DNA of 64,000 bases, from the NCBI RefSeq assembly GCF_024807945.1, contig NZ_JANUFD010000003.1, positions 186,001 through 250,000 on the forward strand. The letters are read 5' to 3'. The notes under the pieces are model-generated. The model searched no databases. It saw only the letters and a program-made list of their open reading frames with translations, and was not told the DNA's origin. The stretch comes from Pseudomonas sp. JUb42. GTDB lineage: Bacteria; Pseudomonadota; Gammaproteobacteria; Pseudomonadales; Pseudomonadaceae. A program made the position numbers and the translations under genes. Every line of letters begins with the position of its first letter. Position 1 is the stretch's first letter. Shown here in pieces: positions 27,742 to 36,744 of this stretch.

Positions 27742-28871
27742 TTGGCTGCGTCGATCCAGTACTGCCCGGCCAGGGGCATGGACAGGAACGAGTGGTTCAG
27801 CTCGTCCATGGTCGCTTGTGGGTCAAGGCTGCCGAGCTTGTCGGGGTTGATCCACTTGGCCAGGGCTTCGATCGCGAGAATGTTGTACGGCGAGTTGTAG
27901 AAGTCATGCCACAGGCCATGGGCTTGCCCGGCCTTGATCGGGCGCAGGTCGGCGAATTCGGGGCGAGCCAATACACGTTGCAGAGCAATCCGGGCAGGCG
28001 CCTCTTCGACACCGGCGCCCAACAGCAGGCCCGGCTCGTGGTTGCCAGTGGCAATGTAGATATCCGGATCGGCCTTGAGCACATACTCGACGCTGACATC
28101 ACCCAGTGAACCCGGCACCACGCCATCGGCGATATTGCGCCCGCCGACCATCTTGATCACTTCGCCCAGGCCGCTCTTGCCGGTGGTGTGCCCTGGCGCC
28201 AGCCAAACGCCGGCGAGCAGTTCGAGGAAGACTGATGGCCGCTCGCTGTCTTTCACGGTGCCGAGGGTGTCAGTGATGTGCTTGAGGTGACGGTTATAAA
28301 AGTCGACAAAGGCGGTGGCTTCAGCCTCGCGATTCAACGCCTGGCCCAGCGCCTTCATGCTGGTGCGGGTGCCTTCCACCGGGTTGACCCGGAAGTCGAT
28401 GAACAGCACCGGGATACCGGCCTGGGCCAGGGTGTCGGCCACCGGGCTGTGTTCGGTCGGGCCGTGGCCGGAGATGCTGAACACCGCCAGATCGGGCTTG
28501 AGAGCCAGGATCGCCTCGGCGCTGACGCTCTGCTCGGAGGCCTGGCCGATCAGGGGGATGTCCTTCACGTGCGGGAATTTCGCCGCATAGGCGTTATAGG
28601 TGTTGGGGTCGAGCTTCTTCAGATCCGCCTGCCAGCCGACGATGCGCTGGAAAGGATTGTCGCGATCGAGCAGGGCAAACACTGAAATCAGCCGACCTTC
28701 GCCCAACACCACGCGCTGTACCTGATCGGGCACGTTGACGTGGCGGCCGAGCACATCGACCACCTCTCTGGCAGAAGCCGTGGAGGCCAGGCCAAGCCAG
28801 GTGCTCAGGACCAGCAGCAACGCAAGGCCAAGGCGCTTGCGTACAGCGATGAAGATGAATTCGATCAACAT
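27738..28871 (-). CDS. Iron-chelate ABC transporter, periplasmic binding protein
   Basis: A 377-residue FecB/BtuF-fold protein with a signal peptide (RKRLGLALLLVLSTWLGLAS, cleaved near ASA-REVVDV). The mature domain carries typical strands (VVLGEGRLIS, ALKPDLAVFS, VEYVLKADPDIYIATG). It captures an iron complex in the periplasm. ATG at 28871 follows GGGAAG. A Fur-type site lies about 20-40 bp upstream, consistent with iron repression. First gene of the three-gene operon. Confidence 0.9.
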   Translation of the reverse strand: MLIEFIFIAVRKRLGLALLLVLSTWLGLASTASAREVVDVLGRHVNVPDQVQRVVLGEGRLISVFALLDRDNPFQRIVGWQADLKKLDPNTYNAYAAKFPHVKDIPLIGQASEQSVSAEAILALKPDLAVFSISGHGPTEHSPVADTLAQAGIPVLFIDFRVNPVEGTRTSMKALGQALNREAEATAFVDFYNRHLKHITDTLGTVKDSERPSVFLELLAGVWLAPGHTTGKSGLGEVIKMVGGRNIADGVVPGSLGDVSVEYVLKADPDIYIATGNHEPGLLLGAGVEEAPARIALQRVLARPEFADLRPIKAGQAHGLWHDFYNSPYNILAIEALAKWINPDKLGSLDPQATMDELNHSFLSMPLAGQYWIDAAK

Positions 28872-28888
28872 TCGGGCTTCCCACCGTA

Positions 28889-28909
28889 AATTACAATGAC
28901 TCGCATTTA
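28889..28909. promoter_or_regulatory. Candidate Fur box
   Basis: On the minus strand the sequence reads AAATGCGAGTCATTGTAATT. It resembles Pseudomonas Fur sites of the AAATGCGAATCATTATCATT type and lies just before the iron ABC operon. Confidence 0.5.
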
Positions 28910-29064
28910 GATTCGGTAGTTTAATAAGCGCCGTCGCCAGGGATTGCGGGAGTTTGTATTGGGAGTGCAGCAAAGGCCGGGCTACAACATTCCATTACAT
29001 TTGCCGCCGTTGCTGCCCTGTGTTTATCCAGAGAATCATTGCCCCCGAAGGCTTCGCTGACCTC

Positions 29065-29775
29065 ATGTCCAAGCAAGATCACCTGCTGATCGTCGATGAC
29101 GACCCCGAAATCCGCCAGTTGCTCGCCGATTACCTGCGCGATGCGGGCTACCAGACCTCCACCGCCTGCGACGGCAAGGAAATGCGCCGCCGCCTGGAGT
29201 TGAACGTGATCGATCTGATCGTCCTCGACCTGATGCTCCCCGGCGAAGACGGCCTGAGCCTGTGCCGCGATCTGCGCGCCACGTCGAATATCCCGGTGAT
29301 CATGCTCACGGCTCGGGGCAGCCTGATCGACCGCATCGTCGGCCTGGAAATCGGCGCCGATGACTACTTGCCCAAGCCTTTCGACCCTCGCGAGCTGCTG
29401 GTGCGGATCAAGGTCGTCCTGCGCCGGGCCCAGAGCTTTCCCGAGCGGGCGCGCATCGATGAGGCGCCGTCGGTGCGCTTCGACGGCTGGCTGCTCGACA
29501 CCCGCACTCGCCAGGTCACCTCCCCCGCCGGCGTGACCCTGGCTCTGGGCGGCTCGGACTACCGGGTGCTGCGCCTGCTGCTGCAACATCCAAACCGACC
29601 CCTGAGCCGCGACTTCCTGCTCAATCATGTGTTCGACAAGGACAGCACGCCCTTCGACCGTTCCATCGACGTATGCATCAGCCGCCTGCGCCAGCAATTG
29701 CAGCCGGGCCTGATCAAGACCGTGCGCAACGAGGGTTACATGCTCACCGCTGCTGATGTAGTGAGCGAGTCTTGA
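29065..29775 (+). CDS. OmpR-family response regulator
   Basis: A 236-residue regulator with a receiver domain (Asp11-13 acidic pocket, phospho-acceptor Asp55 in IVLDLMLPG, Lys in LPKPFDP) and an OmpR winged helix (SIDVCISRLRQQL, then TVRNEGYML). Paired with the kinase at 29772. It is divergent from the iron ABC operon, so they share the 190-bp control region; whether it regulates that operon is unknown. A Shine-Dalgarno at normal spacing is not obvious. Confidence 0.9.
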   Translation: MSKQDHLLIVDDDPEIRQLLADYLRDAGYQTSTACDGKEMRRRLELNVIDLIVLDLMLPGEDGLSLCRDLRATSNIPVIMLTARGSLIDRIVGLEIGADDYLPKPFDPRELLVRIKVVLRRAQSFPERARIDEAPSVRFDGWLLDTRTRQVTSPAGVTLALGGSDYRVLRLLLQHPNRPLSRDFLLNHVFDKDSTPFDRSIDVCISRLRQQLQPGLIKTVRNEGYMLTAADVVSES

Positions 29776-31151
29776 AGCTGCTGCCGCGCACCCTGTTCGG
29801 ACGGCTGATCATCATTCTGGTCACGGGCATGCTGGCGGCGCAGATCCTCACCAGCAGCATCTGGTACGACGTGCGCCACAGCCAGGTGCTGGAAATTCCT
29901 ACGCGCCTGATCGCCAGCCGTCTGGCCGATATTGTGCGCATGGTGCAGCAGGACCCGGTGCATGCCGAGCTGTTCCTGCGTCATCTGCAGTCGGAGGATT
30001 TCGACCTGCGCCTGATCGACAAGCCGATGCCCGCCAACAAGGCCCTGAGCAGCGCCGATATGGCTACGGAGCATCTGCTCAACGAGGTGATCGAGCGCAA
30101 GAGCGGCTTTGCCAGCAACCTGCATCTGCTGAGCCTGTCGCTGCTCGATGAGCGCGGCCATATCGCCGGGTTGCCGGCGCTGTTCGGTTCCAGCCCCGCT
30201 GCCGGGCAATTTCTGTTGGAACTGAATCTGCCCGATGGCCGTTGGTTGCGGGTGCAAGCCTACGAGGAACAGGGCTGGACCAGCCTGACGCCGGTGCAGG
30301 TGCTGTTCGATTACTTCATGCGCATCTATCTATTGCGCATCATTGTGGTAGTGATCATTGCGCTGCTGGCGGTGCGCCTGGCGATTCGCCCGCTGATCGA
30401 GCTGACCCGCGCCGCCGAAGCACTGGGCCGGGATATCCAGCGCCCGCCGCTGCCGCTGGAAGGCCCGGTGGAAGTGCGCCGGGCCGCCCAGGCGTTCAAC
30501 AGCATGCAGCAGCGCCTGATCGCCAGCATCGCCGAACGCACGCGTTTTCTCGCGGCGATTTCCCACGACCTGCGCACGCCCATCACCCGCATGCGCCTGC
30601 GCACCGAAATGCTCAACGACGAAGTGGTGCAGGGGCGTCTGCGCAAGGACCTGGACGATATGGAAGCCATGGTCACGGCCACCATGACATTCGTCAGCAG
30701 CGGCGAAACGCGCGAGGCGCGGCAGAACGTCGAGATCAATGCGTTATTGCAGGCGTTGCAAGCGGATCTTGCCGATATCGGTGCACAGGTGTTGATCCAT
30801 GGGCGCGCTCACTCGCCGCTGTCGGGCTACGCCGACAGCCTCAAACGCTGTGTGCAGAACCTGCTGGAGAACGCGATTCGCTATGGCCGGGACGTGGAAA
30901 TACAGGTCGAGGATCAGCCGCAACTGCTGCGCATCATCGTGCGCGACCGCGGACCGGGGGTGCCCGAGGACATGCTTGAACAGATCATCGAACCCTTCTA
31001 CCGCCTGGAAAACTCACGCAATGCCGACACTGGCGGCCACGGCCTGGGCCTGAGTATCGCCCACACCATTGCGGCAGCGCATAACGGCACGTTGAAGTTG
31101 CGTAATCGGGACGGGGGCGGGTTGGAGGCGGTGGTGGAGTTGCCGAGGTAG
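29772..31151 (+). CDS. Two-component sensor histidine kinase, EnvZ-like
   Basis: A 459-residue kinase starting at a TTG that overlaps the regulator's stop (TTGA). Helices at about 10-30 and 186-205 enclose a periplasmic domain of about 155 residues. A HAMP segment, HisKA (His265 in AISHDLRTPITRM) and ATPase motifs (NLLENAIRYG, VRDRGPGV, GGHGLGLSIA) follow. The order and lengths match EnvZ-type kinases. The stimulus is unknown. Confidence 0.9.
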   Translation: MKLLPRTLFGRLIIILVTGMLAAQILTSSIWYDVRHSQVLEIPTRLIASRLADIVRMVQQDPVHAELFLRHLQSEDFDLRLIDKPMPANKALSSADMATEHLLNEVIERKSGFASNLHLLSLSLLDERGHIAGLPALFGSSPAAGQFLLELNLPDGRWLRVQAYEEQGWTSLTPVQVLFDYFMRIYLLRIIVVVIIALLAVRLAIRPLIELTRAAEALGRDIQRPPLPLEGPVEVRRAAQAFNSMQQRLIASIAERTRFLAAISHDLRTPITRMRLRTEMLNDEVVQGRLRKDLDDMEAMVTATMTFVSSGETREARQNVEINALLQALQADLADIGAQVLIHGRAHSPLSGYADSLKRCVQNLLENAIRYGRDVEIQVEDQPQLLRIIVRDRGPGVPEDMLEQIIEPFYRLENSRNADTGGHGLGLSIAHTIAAAHNGTLKLRNRDGGGLEAVVELPR

Positions 31152-31167
31152 AACGCAGGCGCGATTT

Positions 31168-31255
31168 GTGGGAGCGAGGCTTGCCCGCGAAATGAACGGC
31201 GCGCAGTATCAGCAATACCGTGTCGCTCCATTCGCGGGCAAACCTCATTCCTACA
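31168..31255. repeat. Intergenic inverted repeat, family C copy 2
   Basis: TGTGGGAGCGAGGCTTGCCC then GCGAA, opposite TTCGCGGGCAAACCTCATTC. The right arm carries several changes. Lies between converging kinase and phosphatase genes. Confidence 0.8.
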
Positions 31256-31269
31256 GGGTCTATCTGGCT

Positions 31270-32337
31270 TTATTGGATGTCTTCAGGCTTGACGATGACC
31301 CAGTTCTTGTCTGCGGTCACCGGCAGACCTTCCTTGGCTTGCGCCTCGGCGTTGGACTTCATCATGCCGTCGATCTGCTTCATGTATTTGTCTTTGCGGT
31401 TGACCCACAGGTGCACGCCGCCTTTGCTGACGTCGACGCTGTGGAACAGCATGTAGCCGTCGCTGCTCGGGGTGTCGCCGCCGACCAGGACCGGTTTCTT
31501 CCATTGGTCGATGTAGGTCAGGATCGCCGCCTGTTTGCCCGCCATCCAGGTCGCCGGGGTCCACAGGTATGGGGTCAGTTCCAGGCCCATGTTGGCTTTC
31601 GGGTCGTATTTGCCAGCGCTGATCTGCTTGCGTGCAGTGGTCAGCTCGCCGGTCTTGCGATCCTTGAGCAGGGTCGTCACGCCGATCACGTTCTGCGGTT
31701 TGACGTTGTAGCCGTATTTCGGATCGGCAGCGACCATGCGCACCAACTCTTCGGACGCGGCGGTCATTACATAGACCTCGATGCCGTTCTCCATCAGCTT
31801 GTTGTACAGCTCGGCTTGACCTGTGAAGACTTTCGGCGGCTCGACGTTGATCTGCTTGACCACGTCGCCTTCGTAATAGGTGCTCGGCACTGGCTTGCCG
31901 GAGGCCATCAGCTCGTCCACATAGCCTTTGAGTTCTTGCAGAGTGAAGCCGGAGAACACTTGCGCGACCCATGGGTAGCAGACCATGTCATCGACTTCGC
32001 ACAGGCGGTAGTAGTAGCTGAACAGGCTTTCCTTGTGGTCAGCCGTGTCTTTGAAGGGGATCAGTTTCAGCGACGGGTCGAGTTTTTCCCGCGTCAGCAC
32101 GCCTTTGTTTTCCAGGAACGGCAGCAGGGACTCTTCCAGATCGTAGCGATAGCTGGTGTTGTCCATGTCGAAGACCGCGAAATTGCCCTTGTTGGCATTG
32201 GCGGCAATCATGGCGTCGAGCTGCTTGGCGGCAGCTTCCGGCCAGTGCTTCAACTCGGTGGCAGCGGCCTGGCCGGCAAGGCCCAGACCCAAGCCTAAAG
32301 TGAGTGCGGCGGCTAGCAGTGTTGGCGCGAATTTCAT
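31270..32337 (-). CDS. pchP: Periplasmic phosphorylcholine phosphatase (HAD superfamily)
   Basis: A 355-residue exported enzyme: signal peptide to about residue 26, then HAD motif I FDMDNTSYRYD (nucleophile Asp57, acid Asp59). Motif II is VMTAAS, a Lys lies in the middle, and motif III is VGGDTPSSDGYM. Length and motifs match the Pseudomonas PchP enzyme, which hydrolyses phosphorylcholine released by phospholipase C. A Pho-box-like sequence lies about 130 bp upstream, suggesting phosphate control. It is monocistronic. Confidence 0.8.
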   Translation of the reverse strand: MKFAPTLLAAALTLGLGLGLAGQAAATELKHWPEAAAKQLDAMIAANANKGNFAVFDMDNTSYRYDLEESLLPFLENKGVLTREKLDPSLKLIPFKDTADHKESLFSYYYRLCEVDDMVCYPWVAQVFSGFTLQELKGYVDELMASGKPVPSTYYEGDVVKQINVEPPKVFTGQAELYNKLMENGIEVYVMTAASEELVRMVAADPKYGYNVKPQNVIGVTTLLKDRKTGELTTARKQISAGKYDPKANMGLELTPYLWTPATWMAGKQAAILTYIDQWKKPVLVGGDTPSSDGYMLFHSVDVSKGGVHLWVNRKDKYMKQIDGMMKSNAEAQAKEGLPVTADKNWVIVKPEDIQ

Positions 32338-32466
32338 ATCCGTATCCCCTCCGACAAATAAAGGAGACCGACCGTAACAAAATCCTGTGACAGTTCAGGC
32401 ACGTCAACGACCGCATGCGTTCTGAGTGCGTCATGGCGAGAACCATTCGCGACAACAAGGTCAAAA

Positions 32467-32484
32467 GCGACACTTTTGTTACAG
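32467..32484 (-). promoter_or_regulatory. Candidate Pho box upstream of pchP
   Basis: Minus strand reads CTGTAAC-AAAA-GTGTCGC, two 7-mers with 6/7 and 5/7 matches to CTGTCAC, separated by an A-rich four-base spacer as in PhoB sites. A further CTGTCAC occurs closer to the gene. Confidence 0.5.
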
Positions 32485-32499
32485 TTTGAAATGGTTGAC

Positions 32500-33012
32500 C
32501 TAAGCGCGCTCCCAGACCTCGAAGCGGTACGCAGGCTTACCATCCGCAGCAGGATTCGCTGTATCGGAAACCAACTTCCACTGCTGCGGATCGAACTCAG
32601 GGAACCAGGCATCGCCTTCGGGACTCAATGCCACGCGGGTCAGGTACAGGCGATCGGCGTCGGGCAGGCCTTGGGCATATAACTGTGCACCACCAATCAA
32701 CATCACTTCGTCGGCACCCTGCTCCTGTGCCCAGGTTTCGGCGCGAGCGACCGCGGCCTCCAGTGAGGTGAAGACTTCAGCGCCTTCCAGTTGCAGGTCG
32801 GCCTGGCGGGTGACTACCAGATTGAGGCGACCGGGCAGCGGGCGACCGAGGGAGTCCCAGGTCTTGCGGCCCATGATGATCGGCTTGCCGAGGGTCGTGG
32901 CCTTGAAATACTTGAAATCCCCCGGCAAATGCCAGGGCATGGAATTGTCGACGCCGATCACCCGGTTTTCACCGAGAGCGGCAATCAGGCTGAGGGGGAG
33001 ATGTTTTTTCAT
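32500..33012 (-). CDS. folA: Dihydrofolate reductase
   Basis: A 170-residue enzyme reducing dihydrofolate with NADPH in the cytoplasm. Substrate-site residues are in VIGVDNSMPWHLPGDFKYFK, cofactor site IIMGRKTWDSLGRPLPGRLN, and VMLIGGAQLY is the conserved glycine turn. Typical chromosomal length and no sign of a plasmid-type variant. It lies upstream of pchP on the same strand with a 160-bp gap. Confidence 0.96.
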   Translation of the reverse strand: MKKHLPLSLIAALGENRVIGVDNSMPWHLPGDFKYFKATTLGKPIIMGRKTWDSLGRPLPGRLNLVVTRQADLQLEGAEVFTSLEAAVARAETWAQEQGADEVMLIGGAQLYAQGLPDADRLYLTRVALSPEGDAWFPEFDPQQWKLVSDTANPAADGKPAYRFEVWERA

Positions 33013-33076
33013 GGCGGCGAGAATAACACTGCGCGGGTATGCTTCAGAATCGGTTAATCAATTGGCAGGAGCAAAT

Positions 33077-33167
33077 TGTGGGAGCGAATTCATTCGCGAA
33101 GAGGCAGGTACACTCAATACATCTCGACGACTTCACCACCGCCTTCGCGAATGAATTCGCTCCCACA
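33077..33167. repeat. Intergenic inverted repeat, family B copy 3
   Basis: TGTGGGAGCGAATTCATTCG and CGAATGAATTCGCTCCCACA are perfectly complementary 20-base outer arms. Lies between divergent folA and the DUF2868 gene. Confidence 0.9.
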
Positions 33168-33229
33168 GACTTCGCTCCCCAATTGGACCGCGCAGTTCGC
33201 TGTGGGTACTCGGAATTTAGTTAATTTGA

Positions 33230-34615
33230 ATGGTTATAGATGTGACTGCTTTAACCCCACTCGACACTCTCTGGCTCACCGAAACCATCCGCCTGCGCGA
33301 AGAGCAGGCCGGGGCGCTGGAGGATCAGGAAGCCAATCGCCGCGCCCGCGCCGAGGGCGGTGACCTGCGCACGCGCATCACCCGCCGTGCCCTGTGGCTG
33401 GCCGAGCGTGATGGCCTGACCGGGGCGCTGCGTCACTGGAAGCAGGGTGCGCGCCTGGCGTTGCTGGCGCTGTTGGTCGTCGCGCTAGTCAGCGGTGCGG
33501 GTCTGGCGTTGGCCGCCATGGGCGATGGTCAGCATCCGGTCAATGTGTTCTGGGCCCTGGGCAGCCTGTTGGGGCTGAACCTGATTCTGCTGCTGGGCTG
33601 GTTGGCGGGCCTGCTGCTGGCCGGTGAACACGGCGCCATTCTTGGGCGCCTGTGGTTGTGGCTCAGTGACAAGCTCGCCCGTGATGCCAGGGCCGCGCAA
33701 CTGGCGCCGGCGCTATTGGTGCTGCTGCAACGCCAACGGCTGAATCGCTGGGCGTTGGGCCTGTTGGTCAACAGCCTGTGGACAGTGGCGTTGCTCTGCG
33801 CCCTGGCGTTGATGCTGTTGTTGATGGCGACGCGGCGGTACGGCTTTGTCTGGGAGACCACCATTCTCGGCAGCGACACCTTCGTCCACCTGACCCAGGC
33901 CCTCGGCGCGTTGCCTGCGCTGCTGGGCTTTGGCGTACCCGATGAAAGCCTGATCCGCGCCAGTGGCGATGGCAGCATCGAAGCCGCCCGCCAGCTTTGG
34001 GCGACCTGGCTGGTGGGCGTGCTGCTGGTCTACGGCATCCTGCCGCGCTTGTTATTGGCTTTGCTGTGCCTGTGGCGTTGGCGACGGGGGCGCGACCAGT
34101 TGGCCCTGGACCTCAATCTGCCCGGCTACGGCACTCTGCGCGAGCGGCTGATGCCCAGTAGCGAGCGCCTGGGGGTGAATGATCCGGCACCGGCTGCCCT
34201 GCATCAGGTGCCCAGCGGCGTCTCGGCGCAGTACAGCGATGGCGCTGTGCTCGTCGCCATCGAACTGGACGAGCAACGCAGCTGGCCGCCCGCTTTGCCA
34301 AAAACCATTGCCGATGCCGGAATTCTCGACAGCCGCGAGTCGCGCAAGAAACTCCTCGATCAATTGACCCGCTTCCCCCCTGCCCGCCTGGCCATCGCCT
34401 GTGACCCGCGGCGCTCGCCGGACCGGGGCAGCCTGGCGCTGATCGCCGAACTGGCCCGTTGTGCCACCGCTACACGGGTCTGGCTTTTACCTGCACCTGC
34501 CGGGCAGGCGCTGGACTCCGCGCGTCTCAGCGACTGGCATGAGGCCCTGCAACAACTGCAATTGCCATGGGCCGACAGCGCGCCGCTGAGCTGGCTGGAG
34601 AAGGGTCATGACTAA
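33230..34615 (+). CDS. DUF2868-type membrane protein
   Basis: A 461-residue protein. An N-terminal helical segment (LWLTETIRLREEQAGALEDQ) leads into about four to six membrane helices between residues 70 and 290, then a soluble C-terminal part. The pattern fits DUF2868, a family of unknown function nearly always followed by a DUF3482 GTPase, as here. The two overlap by 8 bp, implying a functional pair at the inner membrane. The Shine-Dalgarno before ATG is weak. Confidence 0.8.
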   Translation: MVIDVTALTPLDTLWLTETIRLREEQAGALEDQEANRRARAEGGDLRTRITRRALWLAERDGLTGALRHWKQGARLALLALLVVALVSGAGLALAAMGDGQHPVNVFWALGSLLGLNLILLLGWLAGLLLAGEHGAILGRLWLWLSDKLARDARAAQLAPALLVLLQRQRLNRWALGLLVNSLWTVALLCALALMLLLMATRRYGFVWETTILGSDTFVHLTQALGALPALLGFGVPDESLIRASGDGSIEAARQLWATWLVGVLLVYGILPRLLLALLCLWRWRRGRDQLALDLNLPGYGTLRERLMPSSERLGVNDPAPAALHQVPSGVSAQYSDGAVLVAIELDEQRSWPPALPKTIADAGILDSRESRKKLLDQLTRFPPARLAIACDPRRSPDRGSLALIAELARCATATRVWLLPAPAGQALDSARLSDWHEALQQLQLPWADSAPLSWLEKGHD

Positions 34616-35984
34616 AGCCTTGAAGCTCGCCGTGGTCGGCCATACCAATGTCGGCAAGACCTCGCTGCTGCGCACCCTGACTCGCGACGTAGGCTTTGGC
34701 GAAGTCTCCCACAGGCCCAGCACCACGCGGCATGTCGAAGGCGCGCGGCTGTCGGTGGACGGCGAGGCGCTGTTGGAGTTGTACGACACTCCGGGCCTTG
34801 AAGACGCCATCGCCCTGCTCGACTATCTGGAAAACCTCGATCGCCCTGGCGAACGTCTGGATGGCCCGGCCCGTCTGGCGCGGTTTCTTGATGGCAGCGA
34901 AGCCCGGCAACGCTTCGAACAGGAAGCCAAGGTGCTGCGTCAGCTGCTGACCTGCGATGCCGGGCTGTATGTCATCGATGCCCGTGAGCCAGTGTTGGCC
35001 AAATACCGCGATGAGCTGGCGGTGCTGGCCGGCTGCGGCAAGCCTTTGCTGCCGGTGTTGAACTTCGTCAGCAGTGCCGGGCACCGCGAGCCGCAATGGC
35101 GCGAGGCCCTGGCCCGGTTGGGCCTGCATGCACTGGTGCGTTTCGACAGCGTGGCGCCGCCGGAAGATGGCGAGCGGCGGCTGTATGAAAACCTGATGTT
35201 GTTGCTCGAACATGCTCGGGATCAGTTACAGCGCCTGATCGTCGATATTGAAGCCCAACGTCAGGCCCGTTGGCAGAGCGCGAGCCATCTGATCGCCGAG
35301 CTGCTGATTGACTGCGCCGCCTGCCGTCGCAGCGTGGTGACCGAGGCGGGCCATGTGCAACAGGCCATCGATGAGCTGCGCAAGAGCATTCGTCAGCGCG
35401 AGCAGCGTTGTGTCGAGTCCTTGCTCAAGCTCTATGCCTTTCGCACCCAGGACGCTGCCGCAGCGGATTTACCTTTGCTCGATGGGCGTTGGGGCGATGA
35501 CCTGTTCAATCCGGAAACCCTCAAGCAGCTTGGCGTGCGAGTCGGCGGCGGGATCGCTGCGGGGGCGGCGGCCGGTGCCGGGGTTGATCTGTTGGTTGGC
35601 GGCATCACTTTGGGTGCGGCGGCACTGGTCGGTGCCTTGGCCGGGGGCGCACTGCAAACTGCACGCAGCTACGGCTCGCGGCTGTTGGGCAAGCTCAAGG
35701 GGCAGCGCGAGCTGACGGTGGATGATGCGGTGCTGCGCCTGCTGGCCTTGCGTCAGCGGCAACTGCTGCAAGCGCTCAATGTGCGTGGCCATGCGGCCAT
35801 GGAGCGCATCCAGCTCGATGGCCCGCAGGATAAAACCTGGCGTGAAGGCAGGCTGCCTGAGGCCTTGCGCAAGGCCCGCGCTCACCCGCAGTGGTCGTCG
35901 CTCAACCCCCAGGCGAAGCTGGGTCAGGCCGAGCGTCAGGAGCAGATCAGCGAGCTGGCGCGGCACATTACCCCCGACCGGTAG
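34608..35984 (+). CDS. DUF3482-type GTPase
   Basis: A 458-residue protein with an N-terminal Era-like GTPase domain: P-loop GHTNVGKTSLL, switch segment STTRHVEG, G3 LYDTPGLED. The C-terminal half contains glycine/alanine-rich hydrophobic helices (AAGAAAGAGVDLLVGGITLG) likely to touch the membrane. Family function is unknown. Translationally coupled to the DUF2868 gene. Confidence 0.82.
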   Translation: MTKALKLAVVGHTNVGKTSLLRTLTRDVGFGEVSHRPSTTRHVEGARLSVDGEALLELYDTPGLEDAIALLDYLENLDRPGERLDGPARLARFLDGSEARQRFEQEAKVLRQLLTCDAGLYVIDAREPVLAKYRDELAVLAGCGKPLLPVLNFVSSAGHREPQWREALARLGLHALVRFDSVAPPEDGERRLYENLMLLLEHARDQLQRLIVDIEAQRQARWQSASHLIAELLIDCAACRRSVVTEAGHVQQAIDELRKSIRQREQRCVESLLKLYAFRTQDAAAADLPLLDGRWGDDLFNPETLKQLGVRVGGGIAAGAAAGAGVDLLVGGITLGAAALVGALAGGALQTARSYGSRLLGKLKGQRELTVDDAVLRLLALRQRQLLQALNVRGHAAMERIQLDGPQDKTWREGRLPEALRKARAHPQWSSLNPQAKLGQAERQEQISELARHITPDR

Positions 35985-36065
35985 TCGCATCTGGCATTTT
36001 GCAGTATTGCAAATGCCCGGCGCCCGGTATGATCGCGCGCCCTGATACACCCGGAACCGGACCTG

Positions 36066-36521
36066 ATGAAACCCACCCTGATCGCCGCCGCAGAGCTCGA
36101 CCGTCTTGAGACCTGGCAGAAATACTCCAGCTACATGTGCGGAGGCTGTGTGTCCAGCTGCTGCACGTTGCCCGTGGAAGCGAAGATCAAGGACCTGATC
36201 CGGATCGGTATCGTTGACGAGTTCGAACAGGGCGATAACCCGAAGAACATCGCCAAGCGCCTGCAAAAGGAAGGTGTCGTCGAGCGCTTCAATCAGAAGA
36301 CCGGGATCTTCACGTTGCAGCGCATGAGCAACAACGATTGCTTGTACCTGGACCGCAAGAGCCGCCTGTGCACCATCTACGACAAGCGCCCGGACACCTG
36401 CCGCAACCACCCAAAGATCGGCCCGCGCCCTGGCTATTGCGCCTACAAGCCCAAGGAAGTGGTACGTCAGGACCACGGCACCCTGAATGCCAATTCGGGT
36501 CGGGTGCCGATCAAGTTCTGA
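36066..36521 (+). CDS. YkgJ-type cysteine-cluster protein
   Basis: A 151-residue protein with CGGCVSSCCTLPVE near residue 25, then DCLYLDRKSRLCTIYDKRPD and TCRNHPKIG. These Cys groups define the YkgJ/UPF0153 family of putative Zn or Fe-S binding proteins. It is shorter than the relative at 11290 and lacks its insertion. Function unknown. Confidence 0.85.
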   Translation: MKPTLIAAAELDRLETWQKYSSYMCGGCVSSCCTLPVEAKIKDLIRIGIVDEFEQGDNPKNIAKRLQKEGVVERFNQKTGIFTLQRMSNNDCLYLDRKSRLCTIYDKRPDTCRNHPKIGPRPGYCAYKPKEVVRQDHGTLNANSGRVPIKF

Positions 36522-36568
36522 TCTCGTTGTGACACTGGCGCGGCGCTGTCGCCCGGTAAACACGGTTT

Positions 36569-36640
36569 TGTAGGAGCTGCCGAAGGCTGCGAATGGGTCT
36601 ATCAGATAAACCGCTTTCGCAGCCTTCGGCAGCTCCTACA
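36569..36640. repeat. Intergenic inverted repeat, family A copy 2
   Basis: TGTAGGAGCTGCCGAAGGCT opposite AGCCTTCGGCAGCTCCTACA, perfectly complementary 20-base outer arms. Lies between the YkgJ-type gene and the typA terminator. Confidence 0.9.
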
Positions 36641-36693
36641 TTCATATCGCATTGCAAAATCATGGTCTGTGCATGAATCCCAGACATAAAAAA

Positions 36694-36725
36694 ACGCCCC
36701 CGGTCGTAAGGCCGGGGGCGTTTTT
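36694..36725. terminator. typA terminator
   Basis: Stem ACGCCCCCGG/CCGGGGGCGT with loop TCGTAAGG, flanked by an A run and a T run. It therefore acts in both directions, ending typA on the minus strand about 20 bp past its stop. Confidence 0.9.
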
Positions 36726-36744
36726 GTTCAGCCAGGACTAATTA

